NCBI GenBank assembly: GCA_934437985.1
Contig: CAKSBI010000033.1
Coordinates: forward strand, 1-24,172
DNA length: 24,172 nucleotides
Reading direction: 5' to 3'
Source: an uncultured Lachnospiraceae bacterium
Lineage (GTDB): Bacteria > Bacillota > Clostridia > Lachnospirales > Lachnospiraceae
How positions within the stretch are numbered: position 1 is the first letter of the stretch; every line of letters begins with the position of its first letter. Made by a program: the position numbers and the translations under genes. Shown here one piece after another: positions 1 to 7,153 of the stretch. The notes beneath the pieces are model-generated. The model was not told the origin of the DNA and did no database searches. It saw nothing but the letters and a program-made list of their open reading frames with translations.

Positions 1-98
1 AAGAAGAGTATGAAGAGTACGCTGCCAGACAATATGTACGCATAAGGGAGCTGCGCAAAAAGCTTGATCAGATATACACTCACTGGGATGAGTATTGA
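1..98 (+). CDS. C-terminal end of an unidentified protein (partial)
   Basis: The frame starting at base 3 is open from the window edge to a TGA at 96-98, giving the last 31 residues of a protein. They are highly charged and probably helical (for example RIRELRKKLDQIYTHW), as in a coiled-coil tail. The two-way terminator at 147-176 follows it, which fits the end of a plus-strand gene. Too little is visible to name the family. The start lies outside the window. Confidence 0.55.
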   Translation, partial: EEYEEYAARQYVRIRELRKKLDQIYTHWDEY

Positions 99-146
99 TA
101 TTAAGTGTTGGTAATCAGCGCTTAGGATATAAAACTGCATATGCAA

Positions 147-176
147 AAAAAGAATCCTCCATGTGGGATTCTTTTT
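147..176. terminator. Bidirectional intrinsic terminator
   Basis: A perfect 11-bp stem, AAAAAGAATCC (147-157) with GGATTCTTTTT (166-176), encloses an 8-base loop. The stem base is A-rich on one side and T-rich on the other, so it can act in both directions. It would end the plus-strand gene at 1-98 and the minus-strand operon at 200-2447. Confidence 0.85.
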
Positions 177-199
177 GGTTATGGAAAATATTCCTGGGA

Positions 200-748
200 T
201 TATTTATTTTTCTTATTTTTACCTTTTTCGGCATCCTTACGTTCATTTTCAGCTTTGAGAGTAGCTTCTGCCTTGCTTCTGAGCTTTGCCATACGACCCT
301 GCTTTTTCTTTGATGGTGTTTCGAGGTTGTTACGTGAACCTCTGACATCCATGATGTAGATTCCGCTTACTACAGCTTTGACTTCCTTTTTGACAGGCAG
401 AACAGGGAAAATCTTGTCATCACACATGAAAGACATAATCTTAGGTCCGACCTTTGCCTTTACGATTGGAACCTTGGCACCACGCATATATTTTGGTGTC
501 TGCTCAATGACTATCGATGGAAGACCGGCTTCCTTTAACTTCATTCTCTTCTTGTCAATAATAAGAAGAGACATCGTCTGGGCTGCCTGCTGCATTGCCG
601 CATCGTTAGCTTCCTGCTTCTTCTGCATCTTTCTGCCAAGAATGCTGAGAACGATAAGGACTACAAGTGCGATTCCAAGTACTACTGCCAGAACGATAAG
701 AATAATGTTCCATGCTGATAATAAAGCTATTGAAGATGTGTTGATCAT
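200..748 (-). CDS. Conserved-looking membrane-anchored protein of unknown function
   Basis: 182 residues. One hydrophobic segment (about residues 12-37, IILIVLAVVLGIALVVLIVL) is followed by a short basic stretch, a soluble middle region and a very lysine-rich tail (about 145-182). The topology suggests an N-terminal anchor with the rest in the cytoplasm. The middle region (IDKKRMKLKEAGLPSIVIEQ onward) matches no domain I can name. The ATG at 746-748 has AAAGGAGA just upstream and shares one base with the TAA stop of the acyltransferase gene, so the two are probably translationally coupled. It is the last gene of the minus-strand operon before the terminator at 147-176. It is clearly a real gene; the function is unknown, with a membrane role suggested only by the anchor and the lipid/wall neighbours. 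Confidence 0.85.
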   Translation of the reverse strand: MINTSSIALLSAWNIILIVLAVVLGIALVVLIVLSILGRKMQKKQEANDAAMQQAAQTMSLLIIDKKRMKLKEAGLPSIVIEQTPKYMRGAKVPIVKAKVGPKIMSFMCDDKIFPVLPVKKEVKAVVSGIYIMDVRGSRNNLETPSKKKQGRMAKLRSKAEATLKAENERKDAEKGKNKKNK

Positions 749-1476
749 TAGTGTCTCCTTTCATTGTACATATCCTGGATTATGCCACGGACGGTTACCC
801 CGAGATGCTTTTTTGCATCACGGTCCATTCTGCTTATATCAATTGGTTTACCGAATTCCATTGTAACTGACCTGGTTTTTCGGACCCATGGGATATGATC
901 TTCAAAAATCTTTTCTGTGTTAGTATAACATACAGGAACGATTTTGCAATTAGTTCTTGTTGCAATTTTGAAAGAACCCTCTTTGAAAGGCAGTAATTCG
1001 TCAGTATTATTACGTGTTCCCTCGGGTGAGATGAAGATTGAATAGCCTTCATTTTCAACAAGTGAGATAGCACGCTTGATCATTGCCAGACCGCTTTTGA
1101 TATCATCCCTGTCGAGGAACAGGCAGCTTAAGAAGTACATCCATTGCGCTATGCATGGAATGTTACCGATACTCTTCTTTGACACGAATGATGTGAGCGT
1201 GGGAACATATGCATATCCAAGAAATATGTCGAAAAATGAACGGTGATTGGCTATATATAATACAGGCTCATCCTTTGGAACATTCTCGAGTCCGTAGACC
1301 GTATACTCTGTGCCTGAGAACCACAGCCACATCCTGAACACGCCAACAACGATCTTCTGTGCAATCTTATGTGAAAGACGTGGGTTAAATGCTCTTATCA
1401 CAAATTCCATAAGATATAGTGGTATGCTGAGTATTGAAATGATGATTAATGATAAAATAATTAAAAATGATCTCAC
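748..1476 (-). CDS. plsC: 1-acyl-sn-glycerol-3-phosphate acyltransferase family (PlsC-like)
   Basis: 242 residues, the usual length for the LPLAT/PlsC family, which acylates lysophosphatidic acid to phosphatidic acid at the inner face of the membrane. An N-terminal membrane segment (about 3-25) is followed by the catalytic HX4D motif (NHRSFFD, His78 to Asp83), the glycerophosphate-binding block ISPEGTRN (149-156) and the later VPVCYTN block (180-186). The first codon is GTG (1474-1476), with GAGG about 10 bases upstream; no ATG lies nearby in frame. It starts 20 bases after the VanY-type gene and overlaps the next gene by one base, so the three are co-transcribed. The family assignment is firm; the exact acyl acceptor is inferred. 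Confidence 0.93.
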   Translation of the reverse strand: MRSFLIILSLIIISILSIPLYLMEFVIRAFNPRLSHKIAQKIVVGVFRMWLWFSGTEYTVYGLENVPKDEPVLYIANHRSFFDIFLGYAYVPTLTSFVSKKSIGNIPCIAQWMYFLSCLFLDRDDIKSGLAMIKRAISLVENEGYSIFISPEGTRNNTDELLPFKEGSFKIATRTNCKIVPVCYTNTEKIFEDHIPWVRKTRSVTMEFGKPIDISRMDRDAKKHLGVTVRGIIQDMYNERRH

Positions 1477-1496
1477 AATATATATACCTCGTATAA

Positions 1497-2447
1497 TTAG
1501 TATTCGTACTTATGCTGACCAGCCTTATCAGTTATCCCCTTTTTTGGGGATGAGGAATCTTCAGTGGTTACTTTCTCGGCTGTTGCCGCATCGGATATGA
1601 TACCCGTGTCGGAATTACTGTCAGGTGTATAATTAAAATACTCTTCGAGTGTCAGCCTGTGCTCATATATATAAGTAGCGACAGGGATACCGACGTACCT
1701 GATATGCCATGGCTCGTAACTGTAACCGGTTATGTCTTCCTTATTTTTAGGATATCTTATAATGAACCCATAGCGGTAGCAATTGCCCTCAACCCATTGC
1801 CCTTCTGCTGTATCAGCGAATCGTTCTGACAATGCACCATTTAGCTGCTTACAGCTGATATCGATCGCAAGCCCTGTCTGGTGTTCACTGTGTCCCGGCA
1901 TTGAAGATACCTTATTAGTGGCATCGCGGCCACGCTCCCTGACATTCTTTGCATATATGTCTGCCTGCCTTGTATAAGACCTGTATGCGGATACACCATA
2001 CAGTGTCTTGTCTTTTTTGCCTGCAGCCTTAAACATCTTTTCAAGCGCTTTTGCTGCTTCCTTTCGCATATACCTCTTGTTGTTGCCATCAGGACCAAGA
2101 AAACTGACATCAGGAAGTACAAGCTCCTTTGGCACATAAGATGATGGTAATGAATATTCCTTATTAACTAATACTGTTAAGCTCTTTGCCTTAGTATCAA
2201 TCTTGTCCGGCAGCTTGAAAGCATCAGCTGTGAGGTTATCGTCTGTGGCAATGTCATCTTCCGTAAGTGATGCTGTATTATCTGACATGTCATCACCCTC
2301 GCAGTATTCAGAATCGTTATAATAATATTCATATTCATAGCTGTCTGATTCGTTACCCTCCATTGCACGGGTTGAAGAAAGTGCCGGAAAATATGTGATT
2401 AATCCAATTGCCAGAATGCCGCATCCGGCTGTTATAAGCTTTTTCAT
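1497..2447 (-). CDS. vanY: VanY-type D-alanyl-D-alanine carboxypeptidase (peptidase M15B)
   Basis: 316 residues from the ATG at 2445-2447, which has a GGGGG ribosome site and opens a signal-like peptide (MKKLITAGCGILAIGL, about 1-28). The open frame extends upstream to 2573, but that part lacks a ribosome site and overlaps the promoter. An acidic, Tyr/Asp-rich linker (about 29-75) precedes the M15 zinc peptidase fold. The SxHxxGxAxD ligand motif is SEHQTGLAID (His189, Asp196), and EPWHIR (Glu245, His248) supplies the catalytic Glu and third zinc ligand. YRSYTRQADIY is the usual upstream block. It should trim D-Ala from peptidoglycan stem peptides outside the membrane. The family is also found in organisms without vancomycin resistance, and no other van genes are here, so wall remodelling is the likely role. 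Confidence 0.92.
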   Translation of the reverse strand: MKKLITAGCGILAIGLITYFPALSSTRAMEGNESDSYEYEYYYNDSEYCEGDDMSDNTASLTEDDIATDDNLTADAFKLPDKIDTKAKSLTVLVNKEYSLPSSYVPKELVLPDVSFLGPDGNNKRYMRKEAAKALEKMFKAAGKKDKTLYGVSAYRSYTRQADIYAKNVRERGRDATNKVSSMPGHSEHQTGLAIDISCKQLNGALSERFADTAEGQWVEGNCYRYGFIIRYPKNKEDITGYSYEPWHIRYVGIPVATYIYEHRLTLEEYFNYTPDSNSDTGIISDAATAEKVTTEDSSSPKKGITDKAGQHKYEY

Positions 2448-2544
2448 AATGTCCCCCGGTAAGACTGCTGCCCTGGTAATCATATTACAGGACAGTACCC
2501 TTATAATCTGTAGTATAACAAGATATTGATTATCTCTATCATAA

Positions 2545-2553
2545 ATTATACCA
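2545..2553 (-). promoter_or_regulatory. Extended -10 promoter for the vanY-plsC operon
   Basis: On the minus strand the bases read TGG-TATAAT (-10 hexamer 2545-2550, TGn at 2551-2553). This is an extended -10 element about 100 bases upstream of the ATG at 2447. No convincing -35 is visible. Confidence 0.5.
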
Positions 2554-2647
2554 TATGTTGATGAAAAAAACATATATAGAATATAAAAACTACATTAAAT
2601 AGTACAATAAAGCAGTAATATAATATTCAAATAAAGTGTCATAGCCG

Positions 2648-3145
2648 TTATTCGCTGAAATAGCTGTAAAGTGTCCTGTTACGCTTTATTGCATGAAGCA
2701 GAAGCATTCCAAGCACTCCGCAGGATATAACTTCGCCTGCGCCTACCGTCAGTGCAAAATAGGGAATACTGCCCGGTATTTCATATACATATCTTAATAC
2801 AAATGGCACAATCAGGGTGTTGGATAAAATTGGAGGAAGTGGTGCAAGCCATTGGTACTTTCGCAGTGTGTAGGTTAAGACTGCACCAAGAAGTGTGGCT
2901 GTACTTCCAAATACTATGTCAAGAGTCATGCATCCGGTAAGCGTGTTGGCAATAATACATCCGGTAAATAATCCGGGTATTGCTGACGGTGTGAAAAACG
3001 GAAGTATCGTCAGTGCTTCTGAAAATCTTACCTGAACCGCATAGCTGGCAAGGCCGAACGCATTGGCAATAAACGTAAGAACTACGTAGAGTGCAGCTAT
3101 AAGAGCTGCCTGTGTGATGAATTTTGTTTTGCTTTTTTCCTTCAT
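2648..3145 (-). CDS. queT: QueT family queuosine-precursor ECF transporter substrate-binding subunit
   Basis: 165 residues with about five hydrophobic segments, typical of a small ECF-type S component. The stretch VQVRFSEALTILPFFTPSAI with PGLFTGCIIANTL is the hallmark of QueT (Pfam QueT family). The family takes up queuine/preQ1-type bases for the queuosine tRNA modification, working with a shared ECF energy-coupling module that is not in this window. The ATG at 3143-3145 follows AAAGGAGA. The leader carries a preQ1-I riboswitch, which independently supports the substrate. It is a single gene divergent from the chemotaxis operon. Confidence 0.93.
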   Translation of the reverse strand: MKEKSKTKFITQAALIAALYVVLTFIANAFGLASYAVQVRFSEALTILPFFTPSAIPGLFTGCIIANTLTGCMTLDIVFGSTATLLGAVLTYTLRKYQWLAPLPPILSNTLIVPFVLRYVYEIPGSIPYFALTVGAGEVISCGVLGMLLLHAIKRNRTLYSYFSE

Positions 3146-3155
3146 AATTGATAGT

Positions 3156-3199
3156 CTCCTTTAGTTTTGTTTTACGAGTGGAAGGTCTCGAACACTCGG
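3156..3199 (-). promoter_or_regulatory. preQ1-I riboswitch in the queT leader
   Basis: On the minus strand, P1 is CGAGTG (3198-3193) paired with CACTCG (3180-3175), enclosing a 12-base loop TTCGAGACCTTC. An A-rich tail, TAAAACAAAACTAAAGG, runs into the ribosome site. The loop CCTT can pair with AAGG of the tail to form the H-type pseudoknot that defines class I preQ1 aptamers. The pairing buries the Shine-Dalgarno, so ligand should repress translation of queT. The consensus was recalled, not searched, but gene context and sequence agree. Confidence 0.85.
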
Positions 3200-3205
3200 A
3201 TGTAT

Positions 3206-3214
3206 ATTATAACA
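3206..3214 (-). promoter_or_regulatory. queT promoter (-10 element)
   Basis: On the minus strand TGT-TATAAT (-10 at 3206-3211, TGn at 3212-3214) is an extended -10. Transcription would begin near 3199, exactly at the first base of the riboswitch stem. The -35 is weak. Confidence 0.6.
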
Positions 3215-3240
3215 TAAAAGCTATAAAATTCCATAATTAC

Positions 3241-3269
3241 TTGCAAAAAAAATAAAAAAGTAGTAAAAT
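3241..3269 (+). promoter_or_regulatory. Promoter of the chemotaxis/signalling operon
   Basis: TTGCAA (3241-3246), a 17-base spacer and TAAAAT (3264-3269) precede the kinase gene start by about 35 bases, in a very A-rich stretch. It is a housekeeping-type promoter; no sigma-28 flagellar-type promoter was recognised here. Confidence 0.5.
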
Positions 3270-3304
3270 TATTAAAAATAATTAAAAAAATGTGGGGCAG
3301 ATAT

Positions 3305-4747
3305 ATGAATGAATCTGGGGTTGATATGTCTGGGTTAACAAAATATGGAATGGATATTGTTTTCATATATAACGCTTCCGGTAAAATAGTATGGGTCAAT
3401 AAGCTGATGGAAGAGCTTTCGGGATATTCGGAGGATAATTTTAAGAATGTCAGCTTATCAGATATTATGCCGGGAGTTTTTTGTGTCTCCGCAGATTCTG
3501 TTGAACTTAAGAATAATGTTATTGGTGATATTATATATACTTCCCTGTATCGTAATAACCATACATGTTTTCCGGTAAAGGCCAGGATATGTGAATATAA
3601 CGACGGATTGTTCTACTGCTCCGCAATCGATATAACAAGGCTTGAGGATGTTAAGAAGCAGTTTGCATGGACTAAGGAGGATGCCGAGGGTGCAATGAGG
3701 GAACGGAATGAATTTGTTGCCAACATTACACATGAGCTAAGGACCCCGGTAAGCGGAATACTTGGTCATACACGTAATGCACTGGGTGAAGAACTGCCGG
3801 CATCGGTTAATAACACTCTCCGCATCATTGAACGCTGCTGCGGGGATATGAATACGATTATTGATAATATACTTGATTTCTCAAAGCTTGAAGTGGGTAA
3901 GGTTGTACTTGAAGAGCGTGAATTTGATTTTAAAACATTTATTGACCACATTATAGAGACACATATTGCAAGAATTAATGAAAAGGGATTAAAGTTCGTA
4001 TTTTCAATGGATGAGAATGTCCCGGACAGGGTTATCGGTGATTCATACCATATATCGCAGATTATCAACAACCTTATGTCCAATGCAATTAAGTTTACAT
4101 CAATGGGAAAGATCACACTGCAGATAGTTAAGACTAAGCAGAGTGGAGATACCGTTGAGCTTTTCTTCGTGGTCATGGATACGGGAATTGGTATTCGTGA
4201 AGAGGATAAGGATAAGCTGTTCAAGAGCTTTACGCAGGTGGATGCATCTATTTCAAGGAAGTATGGCGGAACCGGACTTGGACTTGCTGTATGCAGGCAG
4301 ATTGTTGAACTGATGCACGGAAGCATTAATGTTGAGAGCCGGATCGGACATGGAAGCATGTTCTCATTTTCAATCAGGGTGAAGGTGCCTGAGAGTGAGA
4401 TAGTAAGCAGTGAGGAGAATGATGTCGTCTCTATTGTTTCGGTTAAGGAACGTCTTATGATGGGGCACAGGAAGGCTGATGACGATGATAATGATACGGC
4501 ACAGAATATGAAGAATGTTAAGAGTGTACTTGAGAAGCTTGTATTATGTATAGAGATGGAATCATGGGAAAAGGCTGAGCTTTTTGCTGACAGCCTGAAG
4601 CAGATGGTTGGTGATAAGACCGGGTATTTCAGAAGGGCTGTTCTAAGACTTGAGATGGCTGTACGTAAGGAAGAGCATGATAAGGCAATTGCTGCATGTG
4701 ATAACCTGGCACAGATTCTTGATGGGGAGGGGGATGGCAATGGTTAA
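3305..4747 (+). CDS. PAS-domain sensor histidine kinase with extra C-terminal helical domain
   Basis: 480 residues from the ATG at 3305, which follows GGGGCAG. An upstream ATG at 3290 has no ribosome site, and one at 3326 is also possible. No membrane segment is present, so the kinase is cytoplasmic. Order of parts: PAS (about 13-113; FIYNASGKIVWVN), HisKA with phospho-His143 in THELRTP, and HATPase_c with N-box (NNLMSNAIKF), G1 DTGIGI (292-297) and G2 GGTGLGL (321-327). Residues about 375-480 form an acidic linker and helical bundle (LEKLVLCIEMESWEKAELFA, LEMAVRKEEHDKAIAA). These resemble the His-less Hpt-like tails of some hybrid kinases; no HxxKG is seen. It is the first gene of the operon and overlaps the REC/HD-GYP gene by 8 bases, so that protein is the likely partner. 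Confidence 0.92.
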   Translation: MNESGVDMSGLTKYGMDIVFIYNASGKIVWVNKLMEELSGYSEDNFKNVSLSDIMPGVFCVSADSVELKNNVIGDIIYTSLYRNNHTCFPVKARICEYNDGLFYCSAIDITRLEDVKKQFAWTKEDAEGAMRERNEFVANITHELRTPVSGILGHTRNALGEELPASVNNTLRIIERCCGDMNTIIDNILDFSKLEVGKVVLEEREFDFKTFIDHIIETHIARINEKGLKFVFSMDENVPDRVIGDSYHISQIINNLMSNAIKFTSMGKITLQIVKTKQSGDTVELFFVVMDTGIGIREEDKDKLFKSFTQVDASISRKYGGTGLGLAVCRQIVELMHGSINVESRIGHGSMFSFSIRVKVPESEIVSSEENDVVSIVSVKERLMMGHRKADDDDNDTAQNMKNVKSVLEKLVLCIEMESWEKAELFADSLKQMVGDKTGYFRRAVLRLEMAVRKEEHDKAIAACDNLAQILDGEGDGNG

Positions 4748-5816
4748 TGATGTTAAGATAGGGTCAGAACAGATCCTTATAGTAGATGATATGCTTCCCA
4801 ACCGTCGGATTCTTGAGAGGATCATAACAGGAATGGGACATAGGGCGATCCTTGCAAGTAGTGGTGAGGAGGCAATTAATATTCTTGGCGGTGGATGTGA
4901 TCCAAGCCTTATACTGCTTGATATATCGATGCCGGAGATGGATGGCTTTGATCTGTGCAGGATACTAAAGGCAGATGTACATACAAGAGATATCCCTGTA
5001 ATATTTATATCGGCATATTCGGGTATAGATGATGTTGTTAAAGGCTTTGAGCTTGGTGGGGCTGACTATATATGCAAGCCGTTTGTTCCGGCTGAGGTGT
5101 CTGTAAGGGTAACGAACCATCTGCGTATGTTTATCATGCAGAAGGAACGTGAGGTATATAACCAGAGATTGAACAGGCTTATTGACGAGCAGGCAGAGAA
5201 GCTTGAGAATGAGAAAAAAAAGGTACTCTACGGACTTGCCGTTATTAATGCCAGGTTAAGCAACAGACCGGCAACACATATGGACAACCTGAAGCATAAC
5301 TGCAGGATTCTTGCACAGAGTATGCAGCTATGTGAGGAGTATGAGCAGGTTATTTCCAATACATTTATTGAGAACATAGAGGTTGCGGCACCTCTGCATA
5401 ATATAGGGATGATAGCAATATCAAAGGATATACTTGACAGGCGTGAATCCGGCAGGATGACTGAGCATGATATTGAAGTCTACAGGGAGCATACACGTAT
5501 TGGGGCAGATATCATAAAGGAGATTGAGCCTGACAGTGTCGATAATGAGTTTTGTGGCATGGTGATGGATATTGCAAGATATCATCATGAAAACTGGGAT
5601 GGTACAGGCTTCCCGGAGGGGCTTTCTGGTAAAAATATTCCTCTGTCGGCAAGGATTGTGAGCATTATCCGTTCGCTTGACCGGTATACCAATGGCAGTA
5701 ACAATATATCTCTTGAGGAAGCGCTTGAGGCAATGGGTGCCAGGAGGGGAATCTGGTTTGACCCGGATATATTTGATATATTTGTCAAGATTAAAAATCA
5801 GCTTAGATTAGGATAG
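4740..5816 (+). CDS. Response regulator with degenerate HD-GYP output domain
   Basis: 358 residues from the ATG at 4740, which sits 9 bases after GGAGG; the ATG at 4734 is only 3 bases away and less likely. The receiver (about 10-130) is intact: acidic pair in LIVDD, phospho-Asp61 in LLDISMPEMDG, Lys113 in CKPF. A coiled coil (about 130-165) leads to a domain with the HD-GYP layout: His180, LHNIG at 219-223, HHENWDGTGFPEGLSG (282-297), ARIVSII (304-310). The key motif HDxGK, which binds metal and is needed for cyclic-di-GMP hydrolysis, reads HNIGM (220-224). The usual Asp after the ARI block is Arg311. It is probably not an active phosphodiesterase and may be a binding or relay protein. The preceding kinase gene overlaps it, so that kinase is the likely phosphodonor. 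Confidence 0.88.
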   Translation: MVNDVKIGSEQILIVDDMLPNRRILERIITGMGHRAILASSGEEAINILGGGCDPSLILLDISMPEMDGFDLCRILKADVHTRDIPVIFISAYSGIDDVVKGFELGGADYICKPFVPAEVSVRVTNHLRMFIMQKEREVYNQRLNRLIDEQAEKLENEKKKVLYGLAVINARLSNRPATHMDNLKHNCRILAQSMQLCEEYEQVISNTFIENIEVAAPLHNIGMIAISKDILDRRESGRMTEHDIEVYREHTRIGADIIKEIEPDSVDNEFCGMVMDIARYHHENWDGTGFPEGLSGKNIPLSARIVSIIRSLDRYTNGSNNISLEEALEAMGARRGIWFDPDIFDIFVKIKNQLRLG

Positions 5817-6683
5817 ATGTGTATGAATAATGAGGATGAAGGTAATCTGTTCCATTTTAACAGGGTTGATCCGATGACAGATGGCGAATTCAGAAGAATT
5901 GCCAGGTATATGAGTGAACACTATGGAATAGAGATGAAGGATAAGCGGTCAATTGTTGAAGGAAGACTTGAAAACCATGTAGGTGAGCTTGGCTATCACA
6001 GTTATACGGAGATAATGAATGCTGCCGAGCATAATCCAAAAGGACCTGAGGATAAGCTGCTGGTTGATATACTTACAACTAATTATACATATTTTATGAG
6101 GGAATTTGAGCACTTTGAATTCTGGAAGAATGAAGTCTTACCGGAACTTAAGCGCATGGAAGAGCATTCCAGGGATCTCAGGGTATGGTGTGGTGCCTCA
6201 TCGACAGGAGAGGAGCCATATACTATAGCAATGGTGTTAAGTGATTATTTTGGACTTGACAGCTGTGAATGGGATACCGGGATACTTGCCACGGATGTGT
6301 CAGTGCAGGCACTTGAGACAGCAGTAAGGGGAATTTATCCCATGGAAAAGATAGATATGCTTCCATATGGCTGGAAAGAACGTTATTTCAGACGGGTAGA
6401 CAGTGGATATTATCAGGCTGTCCGGGCTTTGAGAAAGAAGATTACATTTTCAAAGCTCAATCTTATGGATCAATTTTTATTTAAGAAAAAAATGCATACA
6501 ATATTCATGAAAAATGTTATGATATATTTTGATAATGAGACAAGAATAGATTTGCTTAACAGGGTATATGATGTACTGGAACCAGGTGGTTACCTGTTCA
6601 TAGGCATGACGGAAAATATTGACAGAAATAGAACGGGTTTTGAGTATGTGAGGCCGGCGGTTTACAGAAAACCATTCAAATAA
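5817..6683 (+). CDS. cheR: CheR-type chemoreceptor glutamate methyltransferase
   Basis: 288 residues, normal for CheR. The protein uses S-adenosylmethionine to methylate glutamates on chemoreceptors. An N-terminal helical domain (about 15-80) precedes the methyltransferase fold with the SAM-binding motif CGASSTGEEPY (125-135), the ATDVS block and the NVMIYFD motif near the C-terminus. TTNYTYFMRE replaces the common TTNHTSFFRE. ATG 5817 abuts the preceding TAG; an in-frame ATG at 5823 has better spacing from AGGA and may be the true start. Its likely target is the MCP at the end of this operon. No CheB methylesterase, CheC or CheD is found in the window. Confidence 0.93.
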   Translation: MCMNNEDEGNLFHFNRVDPMTDGEFRRIARYMSEHYGIEMKDKRSIVEGRLENHVGELGYHSYTEIMNAAEHNPKGPEDKLLVDILTTNYTYFMREFEHFEFWKNEVLPELKRMEEHSRDLRVWCGASSTGEEPYTIAMVLSDYFGLDSCEWDTGILATDVSVQALETAVRGIYPMEKIDMLPYGWKERYFRRVDSGYYQAVRALRKKITFSKLNLMDQFLFKKKMHTIFMKNVMIYFDNETRIDLLNRVYDVLEPGGYLFIGMTENIDRNRTGFEYVRPAVYRKPFK

Positions 6684-6701
6684 AGAACAGGAGGTATTGA
6701 T

Positions 6702-7097
6702 ATGCGAATACTATTAGCAGAGGATGATTTTGCAACAAGAAAGTACATGAGCAAGTTTTTGTCAAAATACGGCAACTGCGACGTTACTGTCGATGGAATG
6801 GAAGCGGTAGATGCATTCATGATAGCGCTTGATGAGGGTGAAGGCTATGACCTAATATGCCTTGATGTTATGATGCCTGTTATGGATGGGTATCAGGCAC
6901 TCAAAGGAATAAGGGATATTGAAAAGGACCGTAATATTGAGCCTGAGAATATGGCTAAGATTATAATGACAACCGTGCTTAATGAAGAAAAGCATGTTAA
7001 GATGGCATTTGAACTAGGCTGTACCGTATTTTCGGCTAAGCCGCTTGACGTTGACAGGTTTGAAGATGCACTGAAAAGGCTGGGACTTATAAAGTAG
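6702..7097 (+). CDS. cheY: CheY-like single-domain response regulator
   Basis: 131 residues consisting of a receiver domain alone. The acidic pocket is Asp8/Asp9 (AEDDF), the phospho-acceptor is Asp55 (CLDVMMPVMDGY), Thr90 and Lys113 (AKPLD) complete the site. An AGGAGG ribosome site precedes the ATG, 18 bases after cheR. CheA in the same operon would be its phosphodonor. Whether it binds a flagellar motor cannot be told: no flagellar genes are present here, and stand-alone receivers of this kind also serve non-motility relays. Confidence 0.88.
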   Translation: MRILLAEDDFATRKYMSKFLSKYGNCDVTVDGMEAVDAFMIALDEGEGYDLICLDVMMPVMDGYQALKGIRDIEKDRNIEPENMAKIIMTTVLNEEKHVKMAFELGCTVFSAKPLDVDRFEDALKRLGLIK

Positions 7098-7153
7098 GGA
7101 TTACATAATTGTAAGTCATAGCATTGCATATACTATAGAAAGGAGGTCGGGTT

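Noticed and set aside
1497..2447. Vancomycin resistance determinant
   Set aside because: The protein is of the VanY fold, but no vanH, ligase, vanX or VanRS genes accompany it; wall maintenance is a simpler reading.
2448..2573. Longer N-terminus for the VanY-type protein
   Set aside because: The extra 42 residues overlap the extended -10 promoter and lack a ribosome site, and they would precede an otherwise standard signal peptide.
3766..4740. 324-codon minus-strand open frame
   Set aside because: It lies wholly antisense to the histidine kinase, is low-complexity Ser/Ile-rich and has no ribosome site; the plus strand carries clear kinase motifs.
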